A stretch of DNA of 61,346 nt from Labilithrix sp. GTDB lineage: Bacteria; Myxococcota_A; Polyangia; Polyangiales; Polyangiaceae. Position numbers and translations under genes: made by a program. Below, in pieces: positions 8,745 to 16,742 of this stretch (position 1 is the first letter of the stretch; every line of letters begins with the position of its first letter). The stretch covers positions 1 through 61,346 of the forward strand of contig JAHBWA010000041.1 of NCBI GenBank assembly GCA_019637195.1, written 5' to 3'. The notes under the pieces were generated by a model. It searched no databases, was not told the DNA's origin, and worked only from the letters and a program-made list of their open reading frames with translations.

Positions 8745-9173
8745 CGGGCGGTCGCTCCTCAGCGACGTCGTGGCGTCGCGAGGCGCGAGGTCGCCGTGGC
8801 GTCGCGAGGCGCGCGGTCGCCGTGGCGTCGCGAGGCGCGAGGTCGCCGTGGCGTCGCGAGATCATCACGCATGCGGCGCTGCTGGAAACGTCGCGCATGA
8901 ACGTGCGGAGACACTGCGCATCGGAGCACGGCTCGGCTTGCGCCCAGCGCGCGTGTGGGTTACATCTCCGTCGCTCACGAACTTCTCTCGCGAATGAAAC
9001 GCGTCCGGGAAAGGCGTGGCGAGGGCCGCGGAACTCCTCGGCGCCTCGCGGTGGTGCGGTCGGCAAAGCGACCTGCGCCGCGCTCTCCCGAACGACGCGG
9101 CTCGACGGGAAGGGCAGGCAGGACCCGCACTCGTCAACGGGTGCCGGCCGGGCCGCGGGAAACTCAGAGACAA
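8745..9173. other. Intergenic region with repeats
   Basis: There is no supported gene between rbfA and the helicase. The helicase frame stays open back to 8955 but that stretch is Arg-rich and lacks family similarity. A 26-bp tandem repeat occupies 8770-8860. The rest shows nothing I can assign. Confidence 0.5.
8770..8860. repeat. 3.5 tandem copies of a 26-bp unit
   Basis: Copies start at 8770, 8796, 8822 and 8848 (the last stops after 13 bases). The unit begins GTGGCGTCGCGAGGCGCG and ends GGTCGCC; copy 2 differs by one base. It contains the palindrome TCGCGA. Confidence 0.9.
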
Positions 9174-10802
9174 GTGACTCAGCTTCAAAGCGCTCCGGCC
9201 TCCGCCGGAGCCACGATTTCACACGATACCTTCGCGGCGCTCGGGCTCACGCACGAGCTCGTACGCGCCGTCGCCCAAGAGGGCTACGTCCGACCGACCC
9301 CGATCCAGGAGCGCGCCATCGCGCCCGTCCTCGACGGTCGCGATCTTCTCGGCTGCGCTCAAACCGGCACCGGCAAGACGGCCGCGTTCGTGTTGCCCGT
9401 CCTGCAGCGCCTGGCGCGCTCGCCGCAGAGCGGCAAGGTGCGCGCGCTCGTCGTCGCGCCGACGCGCGAGCTCGCCGCCCAGATCGACGAGCGGATCACC
9501 GCCTACGGCCGTCATGTCGGCCTCCGTCATGCCGTCATCTACGGCGGCGTAGGGCAGCGCGCCCAGGAGGAGGCGGTCCGCCGTCGTCCCGACATCCTCG
9601 TCGCTACGCCTGGTCGTCTGCTCGACCTCATGGAGCAGGGCATCATCCGTCTCGACGGCGTGGAGATCCTCGTCCTCGACGAGGCCGATCGCATGCTCGA
9701 CATGGGCTTCATCCACGACGTCCGGCGCATCGTCGCCGCGGTGCCGAAGCAGCGCCAGACGCTGCTCTTCTCGGCGACGATCCCGACGGAGATCGCCCGT
9801 CTCATCTCGAGCGTCCTCACCAACCCGGTTCGCGTCGACATCGCGCCCGAGGTGACGACCGCCGAGCGCGTCGACCAGTGCGTCTACTTCGTCGCCAAGA
9901 CCGAGAAGCGCCACCTGCTCGAGCGGCTCATCCGCGAAGAGGGGGCGGGCCGGTCGATCGTCTTCACGCGCACGAAGCACGGCGCCAACCGCCTCGCCGA
10001 GCAGCTCTCGCGCGGCGGCATCCGCGCCGAGGCGATCCACGGAAACAAGTCCCAGGGCGCGCGTGAGCGCGCGCTCGAAGGCTTCCGCGCCGGGACGCTC
10101 CCGGTGCTCGTCGCCACGGATCTCGCGGCGCGCGGGATCGACGTCGACGGCGTCTCGCACGTCTTCAACTTCGATCTCCCCAACGTCCCCGAGAGCTACG
10201 TGCATCGCATCGGCCGGACGGGGCGCGCAGGCGCGAGCGGCCGCGCGATCGCGTTCTGCGACGCGGAGGAGCGCCCGCTCCTGCGCGACATCGAGCGTTT
10301 CGTGAAGAAGGCGATCCCGGTCGCGGGGACGGTCGCCGCTCGGCCGGTCGATCCCGCGGATCTCGCCCACGCGGCAGAAGGCGGCCGCGCGAGCGGCGAT
10401 CGCCACGGCGGCGGTCGCGCGAGCGGCTCCGGTGATCGCCACGGCGGCGGCCGCGGGAGCGGCTCCGGTGATCGCCACGGCGGCGGCCGCGGGAGCGGCT
10501 CCGGTGATCGCCACGGCGGCGGTCGCGGGAGCGGCTCCGGTGATCGCCACGGCGGCGGTCGCGGGAGCGGCTCCGGTGATCGCCACGGCGGCGGCCGCGG
10601 GAGCGGCTCCGGTGATCGCCACGGCGGCGGCCGCGGGAACGGTCACGCCGACAGGCCGCCGGCCGCACGAACGAGCGCTCCGTCGACCCCTGGCGGCGAG
10701 GCGGTGGCGCGGCCCGGTCCGCAGCCAGCGGCGCCGGCCGTGATGCCCGGCGACTCGACGCGCCGTCATCGGTCCCGTCGTTTCCGCGGAGCCCGCATTT
10801 AG
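9174..10802 (+). CDS. DEAD-box RNA helicase, RhlE-like
   Basis: The 542-residue protein is an ATP-dependent RNA helicase. It has the Q-motif region (FAALGLTHELVRAV, then PTPIQERAI), Walker A AQTGTGKT, PTRELAAQ, LDEADRML, SAT, and in the second RecA domain RGIDVDGVSHVFNFDLP and HRIGRTGRAG. The C-terminal tail (about residues 405-490) is a Gly/Arg-rich run of seven GDRHGGGR units, suited to nonspecific RNA binding. The start is set at GTG 9174, just before the conserved fold; the upstream open frame is not family-like. A hairpin followed by a T-rich run lies downstream. The role is probably ribosome assembly or RNA turnover, as in RhlE/DeaD. Confidence 0.93.
   Translation: MTQLQSAPASAGATISHDTFAALGLTHELVRAVAQEGYVRPTPIQERAIAPVLDGRDLLGCAQTGTGKTAAFVLPVLQRLARSPQSGKVRALVVAPTRELAAQIDERITAYGRHVGLRHAVIYGGVGQRAQEEAVRRRPDILVATPGRLLDLMEQGIIRLDGVEILVLDEADRMLDMGFIHDVRRIVAAVPKQRQTLLFSATIPTEIARLISSVLTNPVRVDIAPEVTTAERVDQCVYFVAKTEKRHLLERLIREEGAGRSIVFTRTKHGANRLAEQLSRGGIRAEAIHGNKSQGARERALEGFRAGTLPVLVATDLAARGIDVDGVSHVFNFDLPNVPESYVHRIGRTGRAGASGRAIAFCDAEERPLLRDIERFVKKAIPVAGTVAARPVDPADLAHAAEGGRASGDRHGGGRASGSGDRHGGGRGSGSGDRHGGGRGSGSGDRHGGGRGSGSGDRHGGGRGSGSGDRHGGGRGSGSGDRHGGGRGNGHADRPPAARTSAPSTPGGEAVARPGPQPAAPAVMPGDSTRRHRSRRFRGARI
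10396..10640. repeat. 36-bp coding tandem repeat in the helicase tail
   Basis: About seven in-frame copies encode GDRHGGGRGSGS (12 residues). The first copy is shorter and carries RAS instead of RGS, and the last ends RGNGHADRP. Copies are nearly identical at the DNA level, differing mostly by C/T in the Gly codon before Arg, which points to recent slippage expansion. Confidence 0.9.
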
Positions 10803-10827
10803 CGATCGCAGGAGAGACTTTTCGCGC

Positions 10828-10858
10828 GGCGCGACCCAAAGGACGTCGCGCCTTCTTT
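10828..10858 (+). terminator. Rho-independent-like terminator after the helicase
   Basis: The stem GGCGCGAC (10828-10835) pairs with GTCGCGCC (10845-10852) around a 9-base loop and is followed by TTCTTT. It lies 25 bases after the helicase stop and just before the ribosome site of the next gene. Confidence 0.65.
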
Positions 10859-10874
10859 AGGAGGAGAGAAGCGC

Positions 10875-11066
10875 ATGGCAAACCCGAGCATGAACAAGCG
10901 TCTCAAGGAGCGGCAGCGCCAGGAGAAGCAGCGTGAGAAGGCCGCGAAGCGGCAGGAGCGCGCGAAGGAGAAGGGCGACCGGCCGCCGGCGGAGGCGGGC
11001 GTCGATCCGGACATCGCGCACATCATTCCGGGCCCGCAGCCGGTCGTCGAAGAAGAGGACTACTGA
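10875..11066 (+). CDS. Small basic hypothetical protein
   Basis: This 63-residue protein has a strong ribosome site (AGGAGGAGAG, 10859-10868) before ATG 10875. Residues 5-40 are a charged Lys/Arg/Glu/Gln helix (NKRLKERQRQEKQREKAAKR), probably a single basic coil; the tail is acidic with a Pro-rich stretch (HIIPGPQPVVEEEDY). I do not recognise a family. A good ribosome site and a clear compositional pattern support a real gene. It follows the helicase after a terminator-like hairpin. Confidence 0.7.
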   Translation: MANPSMNKRLKERQRQEKQREKAAKRQERAKEKGDRPPAEAGVDPDIAHIIPGPQPVVEEEDY

Positions 11067-11253
11067 GAGCGTCGTAGCCGGGACGACCGAACCGTCTCCC
11101 GCAAGAAGCGGCGACCTGGACACCGAGGGGAGGTGCCGGGCGCCGCGTCTTCACTTTGTGGGTTGGCGCCGGGCCGGAGAGAGCGCTCGTGGATCGGAGC
11201 GCGAGCGGCGCGGCCGGCGCCGCCGTGACGGACGCGCCACGACGACGGGCGAC

Positions 11254-11683
11254 TCAGTCCCCCGCGTCTGCCGACGGCGCAGCGTCCCCGCTGTCATCGC
11301 CGGCGTCGAGTGGGCTGCACGGACCGACGCTGCGGTAGGGCCGCTCGGTCTGGTGGCAGTGATCGACGAACGAGACGCCGTCGCATCCGCAGTGCCACGC
11401 CGTGCACCCGTGCCGAGCTCCCTCGTCGGTGCAGAGCGGCTTCGCCGCGCCGTCGCACCCAGCCTTGTACCAGTACGGTGCGGTCCTCGGAGCGCAGCCC
11501 CCCCTCCGATCCGCTCTCGTCGTCGGCGGACGACGGATCGCTCGCGCCGGCGCCGCGCGGCGGACCCTCTGCCGAGGGAGCAAGCTCCGACACCGCGTCC
11601 GGTGAGGTGGTCGAGCCGCCGCACGCCAGGACGAGGAGCGCCGTCGTGATCGCGAAACAGGCCATGGGGCGATAGGTGTGCAT
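11254..11683 (-). pseudogene. Frameshifted Cys-rich lipoprotein
   Basis: ATG 11683 opens a lipoprotein signal (MHTYRPMACFAITTALLVLA, then C) followed by a Ser/Glu-rich linker. After the linker this frame loses all character, while another frame continues with a Cys-rich module (APYWYKAGCDGAAKPLC, then HCGCDGVSFVDHC, PYRSVGPC) and ends at 11254. The switch falls at a run of seven C on the plus strand (11498-11504): removing one base restores a single frame reading ESGSEGGCAPRTAPYWYK. Either the gene is broken, the run is a sequencing error, or it varies in length. The Cys module resembles the extracellular CGCDG-type domains common in myxobacterial lipoproteins. Confidence 0.75.
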
Positions 11684-11855
11684 CGACGCGGGAGCAGCAA
11701 CCGCCGGGCCAAGCGCGCGCGGGGAACCTGCCCGCGCATCCTCTGAGAATCCCGGGGTAAGGAGGAGAGCGCTGCCGCCCACGTAGACGCGCGCCCGGCC
11801 CGGCGCGGCACAAGCTGGCCCGAAAGCGCAACGCCGTTGGCGGCCGCGTCGCGTC

Positions 11856-12461
11856 TCAGCGCAGGCGCGTGACGTACCAGGCGCCGCGCCAGGCGGTCAT
11901 CTCGGCGATGTCGAGGTGGCGCGTCTTGCCGTCGATCGTGAACGTGAGCTTCGAGTGCTTCACGCGCCAGAGGGGCTTCTTGAAGTCCTTCTTCTTGGGC
12001 GTGATCTGCACGATCGAGCGGCCGAGATCGAAGGACACGAACCGCGCGCGCTCGATGCCCTTCATCCGCTTGTGCGATCGCGCGACGGAGCGGGAGAAGC
12101 CGTTCGACACGCGCTTCTCCCAGGCCTTGCCCGGATCGGTCGAGTCCCGGACGAGCATGTACGCGTCGCGCGGGAAGAGCGCGTCACTCGCGAGGTCGGG
12201 GTTGTTCTGGGAGATGGCCTCGAGCAGGTGCCGCATGCGCGCGTCGAGATCCTGACCGCTCGACGCGGGGATCGCCGTGTCCTCGAAATCGCTGCTCACC
12301 GAGGCGCTGGCGACGCCGCCGTCGGGATCGCCCGCGTCGACTCGGCTCTGCAGCATCGCGGCGGCGTCGGGCGTCGCCTTGGCGCTCTTGTCGGAGCAGC
12401 CGGCGACGGCGAGCGCCGAGAGCACGGCGACGGCCGCGACGAACCGTCCGCGCGCCGTCAT
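11856..12461 (-). CDS. Lipoprotein of unknown function
   Basis: The 201-residue protein has a lipoprotein signal (RFVAAVAVLSALAVAGC, lipobox AVAGC, Cys22), an Asp/Ser-rich linker, then a folded domain from residue 70 on (LDARMRHLLEAISQNNPDLA, FPRDAYMLVRD, then LWRVKHSKLTFTIDGK and MTAWRGAWYVTRLR). The end of the domain looks like a beta-sheet fold. It starts 2 bases after the serA stop on the same strand, so it is probably cotranscribed with serA. I do not recognise the family. Confidence 0.8.
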   Translation of the reverse strand: MTARGRFVAAVAVLSALAVAGCSDKSAKATPDAAAMLQSRVDAGDPDGGVASASVSSDFEDTAIPASSGQDLDARMRHLLEAISQNNPDLASDALFPRDAYMLVRDSTDPGKAWEKRVSNGFSRSVARSHKRMKGIERARFVSFDLGRSIVQITPKKKDFKKPLWRVKHSKLTFTIDGKTRHLDIAEMTAWRGAWYVTRLR

Positions 12462-12463
12462 CG

Positions 12464-13690
12464 TCAGGCGAGGTTCGGCAGCGGGACGATGTCGACGTGG
12501 AGGACCTCTTCGAAGGCCCGGATCTCGTGGAAGCACGCCTCGCTCGGGCGCGACACGACGCGGAGCTTGGCGCAGGAGGCGCCGCCGCCCTCGAAGACGG
12601 TGTTGGTGACCTCTTCGACGTTGATGCCGTGACGCTTGATGACCGCGAGCACGTTCGCGAGCGTGCCGACCTTGTCGAGCATGCGGATGACCATCTGGAA
12701 GCGCGCGTTCGAGAGGTTCATCACGTTCTGCACGTTCGGCACGGTGCCCTCGAGCAGGAACGAGCGAATCACGCGGACGGTCTCGGACGCGATGGCGAGC
12801 TGCGCCTGATCGGTCGACGCCGCGATGTGCGGCGTCGCGTAGAGGAAGCCGCCCGTCGCGCTCGGCGTGGTGAGCGTGAAGAGGGCGGGCGAGACCTCCT
12901 TCGTCCCGCGCGGCTCGTTCGGGATGACGTCGATGCCGACGCGCAGGCCGCGGTCCTTGATGGCCGCCTGCATCGCCTCGTAGTCGACGAGATCGGGGCG
13001 CGCGCAGTTGATGAACATCGCGCGCTTCGGCATCAGATCGAAGATCTTGGTGTTGATGCACTGCCGCGTGCGGTCGTTGAGCGCGAGGTGGACCGTGAGG
13101 ATGTCCGACCGCGAGGCCAGCTCGTCGAGCGAACCGCAGAAGCCCACGCCGAGCTCGTGGGCGCGCGCGTGCGTCAGGTTCTTGCTCCAGGCGATCGGGT
13201 GCAGGCCGAACGCCTTCGCGCGCGCAGCGACGTCACGCCCGATCGCGCCGAGCCCGGCGATGCCGATCGTCTTGCCGAGGAGGCCCTCCGCCTTGCCGTA
13301 CTCGAGGCGCTCCCACTTGCCGCCGCGGAGCGACGCGACCGCGTCGGGGATCCGGCGGTCGAGGGCGAGCATCAGTCCGAAGACGAGCTCGGCCACCGCC
13401 GACGAGTTCTTGCCGGGGCAGTTGGCGACGTAGATGCCGCGCTCGCTCGCGGCCTTCACGTCGATGGTGCTCGTCTCGGCGCCGGCGCGGACGATGAGGT
13501 TCAGCTGCCGCGCGCTCTCGATCGCCTTGCGCGTGACCTCCTTGGACCGGACGATGAGGATGCCGACCCCGGGGATCTTCGACTCGAGCGTCTCCTTCGT
13601 GACCTCCGGCTCGTAGAGCACGTCGACGGGAAGGGTGCGCAGCTCTTCGACGGCGCGGGGGTGAAGCTTGTCTGCAACGAGGACACGCAT
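12464..13690 (-). CDS. serA: D-3-phosphoglycerate dehydrogenase-type enzyme
   Basis: The 408-residue enzyme belongs to the D-2-hydroxyacid dehydrogenases and most resembles SerA, which oxidises 3-phosphoglycerate to open serine synthesis. The NAD site is GLGAIGRDVAARAKAFG, the catalytic Arg lies in NCARPDLVD, the Glu is likely in IPNEP, and the His in PHIAAST. A C-terminal ACT-like domain (about residues 325-405, MLDKVGTLANVLAVIKRHG) is the usual serine-sensing module. The start at 13690 is chosen because the alternative ATG at 13702 lies inside a TAGGAT -10-like box. Two-base spacing to the downstream lipoprotein suggests an operon. Confidence 0.9.
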   Translation of the reverse strand: MRVLVADKLHPRAVEELRTLPVDVLYEPEVTKETLESKIPGVGILIVRSKEVTRKAIESARQLNLIVRAGAETSTIDVKAASERGIYVANCPGKNSSAVAELVFGLMLALDRRIPDAVASLRGGKWERLEYGKAEGLLGKTIGIAGLGAIGRDVAARAKAFGLHPIAWSKNLTHARAHELGVGFCGSLDELASRSDILTVHLALNDRTRQCINTKIFDLMPKRAMFINCARPDLVDYEAMQAAIKDRGLRVGIDVIPNEPRGTKEVSPALFTLTTPSATGGFLYATPHIAASTDQAQLAIASETVRVIRSFLLEGTVPNVQNVMNLSNARFQMVIRMLDKVGTLANVLAVIKRHGINVEEVTNTVFEGGGASCAKLRVVSRPSEACFHEIRAFEEVLHVDIVPLPNLA

Positions 13691-13700
13691 GACGGCGCGC

Positions 13701-13706
13701 ATCCTA
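13701..13706 (-). promoter_or_regulatory. Candidate -10 box of serA
   Basis: TAGGAT on the minus strand ends 10 bases before the serA ATG at 13690. AT-rich DNA (TACTAAATTT) lies upstream. No well-spaced -35 box is seen; TTGACC is 22 bases away. Confidence 0.45.
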
Positions 13707-13834
13707 GCCGAATGCTCGAAATTTAGTAGGTCAATCGCTTGATATGCCGCTCGAATCCCGGCCCGCGGGGGAAACGGGAACGGCGGCGGGGGAAACCGGA
13801 TCTCGCGCCTTGGGGCGGGGGCGGCGGGCCTGGG

Positions 13835-14347
13835 TCAATCGGGCAGTCGGACGCGTCCTCGCTTGGTGGTGAGGACCGCGGCGCCGCTCTCCTCGGAGAG
13901 GAACGGAGCGAGCTGCGTCTGGGCGAACCGGGTCATCTTCGCGTCGAACGGGCCGCCCTCGGCGCCAGGCTTCACACGGAGATAGAGATCGCCGCGCGGA
14001 CCGAGGCGGACCGTGCTCGGATCGAGCGGCTCCTCGCTCCCGTCGCTGAGGACGAGGATGGCGTCGCTCGCTTGCGCGTCGCCGTCCTCGACGCGCACGT
14101 TGCGGACGAAGAACGGGACGTCGTCGACCGTGAAGTAGGTCCAGTCGTAGCCGTTCGTCAGGATGAAGCGCCCGTCGTCGGGGTGGCGGGCGATCCACGT
14201 GTGGAGCGCGGCCGCGAGCTTCGGGTGCTCGACGGGCACGTCGTCGTGGAGGAACCGGCCCTCGCCGTCGAGCCGGAGGGTGCTCTCGCGCGAGCGGCCC
14301 TCGGGGGCGGGGAAGCGGAAGAACTCGGGGTGGTCTCCGGGCTTCAT
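13835..14347 (-). CDS. DUF1285 family protein
   Basis: This 170-residue protein looks like DUF1285, with the hallmark stretch LTNGYDWTYFTVDDVPFFVR near residues 62-81 and a Gly/Asp-rich beta-rich C-terminal half (RLGPRGDLYLRVKPG). Family members are small, soluble, uncharacterised proteins. ATG 14347 begins MKPGDHPEFFRFP; an upstream in-frame start at 14386 adds an unlikely basic stretch. It is divergent from the menaquinone operon, so they share a short control region of about 150 bases. Confidence 0.75.
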   Translation of the reverse strand: MKPGDHPEFFRFPAPEGRSRESTLRLDGEGRFLHDDVPVEHPKLAAALHTWIARHPDDGRFILTNGYDWTYFTVDDVPFFVRNVRVEDGDAQASDAILVLSDGSEEPLDPSTVRLGPRGDLYLRVKPGAEGGPFDAKMTRFAQTQLAPFLSEESGAAVLTTKRGRVRLPD

Positions 14348-14411
14348 GGTGCCGACAAACGTAAGGCGGGCTGCGCCGCGCGACACGGCTTCGCCGCGGA
14401 AAGAGCGACGC

Positions 14412-14439
14412 TTGACGCCTCGCCGGCGCGGCCTATAAG
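14412..14439 (+). promoter_or_regulatory. Sigma-70-type promoter of the menaquinone operon
   Basis: TTGACG (14412-14417), a 16-base spacer, then TATAAG (14434-14439). This is the best consensus-like promoter I saw in the window. It lies 56 bases before the ATG of the first gene at 14496. Confidence 0.65.
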
Positions 14440-14443
14440 AACC

Positions 14444-14459
14444 TTCAAAAGATTTTGAA
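14444..14459. promoter_or_regulatory. 16-bp palindrome at the predicted start site
   Basis: TTCAAAAGATTTTGAA is a near-perfect palindrome: TTCAAAA pairs with TTTTGAA around GA. It begins 5 bases after the -10 box, so it overlaps the expected transcription start and is well placed to be a repressor operator. It is strikingly AT-rich for this genome. Confidence 0.55.
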
Positions 14460-14495
14460 AGTTTCGAGCCTCACAGAACCGCAAGGAAAAGTGCG

Positions 14496-16742
14496 ATGTA
14501 CGACGGCTTGAGCGCCTTCGTGGACACCCTCGAGCGGGAGGGCGAGCTCGTGCGCATCGCGCGCGAGGTCGATCCGTACCTCGAGATCGCAGAGATCGCC
14601 GACCGAACGATGAAGGCCGGCGGGCCGGCGCTCCTCTTCGAGCGCCCGAAGCCGCCCGGCGGGACGCGAGCCGAAGGCCCGCGCTTCCCGCTCCTCATCA
14701 ACGCGTTCGGTTCGCGCAGGCGGATGTCGCTCGCCCTCGGCGTCGAGGATCTGGAGGAGCACGCCCGCGCCATCGCGGAGCTCGTGCACTCGAAGGCGCC
14801 CGGCAGCGCCCGCGAGCTCGCCGAGATGGCGCGGAAGCTCCCGGCCCTGAGCCACGCGGTCCCCCGCAAGGCCTCGCGCGCGCCGTGCCAGGAGATCGTG
14901 CTCGAGGGCGACGCGGTGGATCTCGAGGCGCTCCCCGTGATGACGACCTGGCCCAACGACGGCGGGCCGTTCTTCACGCTGCCGAACGTCATCACGCGCG
15001 ATCCCGACACCGGCGCGCGCAACATCGGCATGTACCGGATGCAGCGCATCGACCGGCGCACGACGGCGATGCACTGGCAGATCCACAAGACGGGCGCGCG
15101 GCACTTCCGCCGCGCGAAGGAGCTCGGCGAGCGGCTCGAGGTCGCGGTGGCCTTCGGCGGCGATCCCGCGCTCACCTACGCCGCGACGGCGCCGCTCCCC
15201 GACGGGATCGACGAGTGGATGTTCGCGGGCTTCCTCCGCGGTCGCTCGGTCGAGCACGTGCGCTGCAAGACGGTGGACCTCGAGGTCCCGGCGTGCGCCG
15301 ACTTCGTCCTCGAAGGCTACGTCGATCCGAGCGAGCCGCTCTTCGACGAGGGGCCGTTCGGCGATCACACCGGCTACTACACGCCGATCGACGCCTTCCC
15401 GCGCTTCCACGTCACCTGCGTCACGCACCGCAAGGGCGCGATCTACCCGTCGACGCTCGTCGGGCCGCCGCCGATGGAGGACGCGTGGCTCGGCAAGGCG
15501 ACCGAGCGGCTGTTCCTCCCGCTGCTCCGGATGATGTTCCCGGAGGTGGTCGACATGAACCTCCCGGTCGAGGGCGCGTTCCACAACCTCGCGATCGTCT
15601 CGATCAAGAAGCAGTACCCGTTCCACGCCACGCGCATCGCGCACGGCCTCTGGGGCGCCGGGCAGATGTCTTTCACCAAGGTCGTCTGCGTCGTCGACGA
15701 GGACGTCGACGTGCAGAACACCGCTGAGGTGGCGTGGCGGCTCCTCGCGAACCTCGATCCGAAGCGCGACGTCTCGATGGTCGACGGGCCGGTCGACCAG
15801 CTCGACCACGGCGCCAGCCAGGCGCTCTGGGGCGGGAAGATGGCGATCGACGGCACGAAGAAGTGGCCCGAGGAGGGCTACAAGCGGGACTGGCCGGAGG
15901 TCTGCACGCAGAGCGACGCCGTGAAGGCGCGCGTCGACGCGATCTGGTCGGAGCTCGGGATCCCGCTCGGCGGCGGCGCGCGCGCGTCGAGGGTCGAGGC
16001 CGAGCTCGCGCGGCGCGCGGCGGCCCCCGCGGCGCACGCCGACGGCAACCGCCAGATGTTCGATCGGATCGCGCCGACCTACGACCGGCTGAACCGGGTC
16101 ATGTCGCTCGGCATCGATCGCCGCTGGCGCGCTCGCGCCGTCGACATGCTCCGGCCCGCGCTGGCCGATCGCGCGCGGCCGCGCGTGCTCGATCTGTGCG
16201 CCGGTACGCTCGACCTCGCCGCGCGGATCGAGGAGGCGTTCCCCGAGGCGCACGTCGTCGCGTGCGACGCGTCGGAGAAGATGCTCGCGCTCGGCAGGGG
16301 CAAGGTGCAGAAGGTCGAGTGCGTGGCCGGCGACGCGCTGGCGCTCCCGTTCGAGGACGGCTCGTTCGACGCCGTCGTCTGCGGCTTCGGCGTCCGCAAC
16401 CTCGCCGATCTCCGGCGCGGCCTCCGCGAGGTGCGCCGCGTGCTCGCGCCCGGCGGGACCTTCGTGACGCTCGAGCTCTTCCGCCCGCGCGGCGCGACGT
16501 CCCGGCTCGTGCACGGCGCCGGGCTCCGCTACGCGCTCCCGGTGCTCGGCGCGACCCTCGCGAAGGACCGCGAGGCTTACGAGTACCTCGCCGAGAGCAT
16601 GGAAGGCTTCGTCACGCGCGAGGCCTACGAGCGCATGCTCGAGGAGGAGGGCTTCGGCGCCGTCGACGGCGTCGACCTGACGCTCGGCATGGCGTCGCTC
16701 GTCCGGGCGCGCTCGCGCGCCGACGCGGAGGCCGCGCAGTGA
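14496..16742 (+). CDS. UbiD-like decarboxylase fused to UbiE/MenG methyltransferase
   Basis: The 748-residue protein joins two enzymes of quinone synthesis. Residues 1-505 are UbiD-type (prenylated-FMN decarboxylase; MqnL in the futalosine pathway), with NIGMYRMQRIDRRTTAMHWQ and EGPFGDHTGYYTP. Residues about 515-745 are a UbiE/MenG C-methyltransferase: MFDRIAPTYDRLNRVMSLGI, VLDLCAGTLDLAARI (SAM loop, with L where G is usual) and CGFGVRNLADLRRGL. The fusion would decarboxylate and then C-methylate the prenylated naphthoate. The ribosome site is AAGGAAAA and the gene follows the best promoter of the window. It is the first gene of the operon and overlaps the next gene by GTGA. Confidence 0.93.
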   Translation: MYDGLSAFVDTLEREGELVRIAREVDPYLEIAEIADRTMKAGGPALLFERPKPPGGTRAEGPRFPLLINAFGSRRRMSLALGVEDLEEHARAIAELVHSKAPGSARELAEMARKLPALSHAVPRKASRAPCQEIVLEGDAVDLEALPVMTTWPNDGGPFFTLPNVITRDPDTGARNIGMYRMQRIDRRTTAMHWQIHKTGARHFRRAKELGERLEVAVAFGGDPALTYAATAPLPDGIDEWMFAGFLRGRSVEHVRCKTVDLEVPACADFVLEGYVDPSEPLFDEGPFGDHTGYYTPIDAFPRFHVTCVTHRKGAIYPSTLVGPPPMEDAWLGKATERLFLPLLRMMFPEVVDMNLPVEGAFHNLAIVSIKKQYPFHATRIAHGLWGAGQMSFTKVVCVVDEDVDVQNTAEVAWRLLANLDPKRDVSMVDGPVDQLDHGASQALWGGKMAIDGTKKWPEEGYKRDWPEVCTQSDAVKARVDAIWSELGIPLGGGARASRVEAELARRAAAPAAHADGNRQMFDRIAPTYDRLNRVMSLGIDRRWRARAVDMLRPALADRARPRVLDLCAGTLDLAARIEEAFPEAHVVACDASEKMLALGRGKVQKVECVAGDALALPFEDGSFDAVVCGFGVRNLADLRRGLREVRRVLAPGGTFVTLELFRPRGATSRLVHGAGLRYALPVLGATLAKDREAYEYLAESMEGFVTREAYERMLEEEGFGAVDGVDLTLGMASLVRARSRADAEAAQ

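Noticed and set aside
8955..9173. Upstream extension of the helicase frame to 8955.
   Set aside because: The added 73 residues are Arg-rich without helicase similarity; GTG 9174 starts right before the conserved fold.
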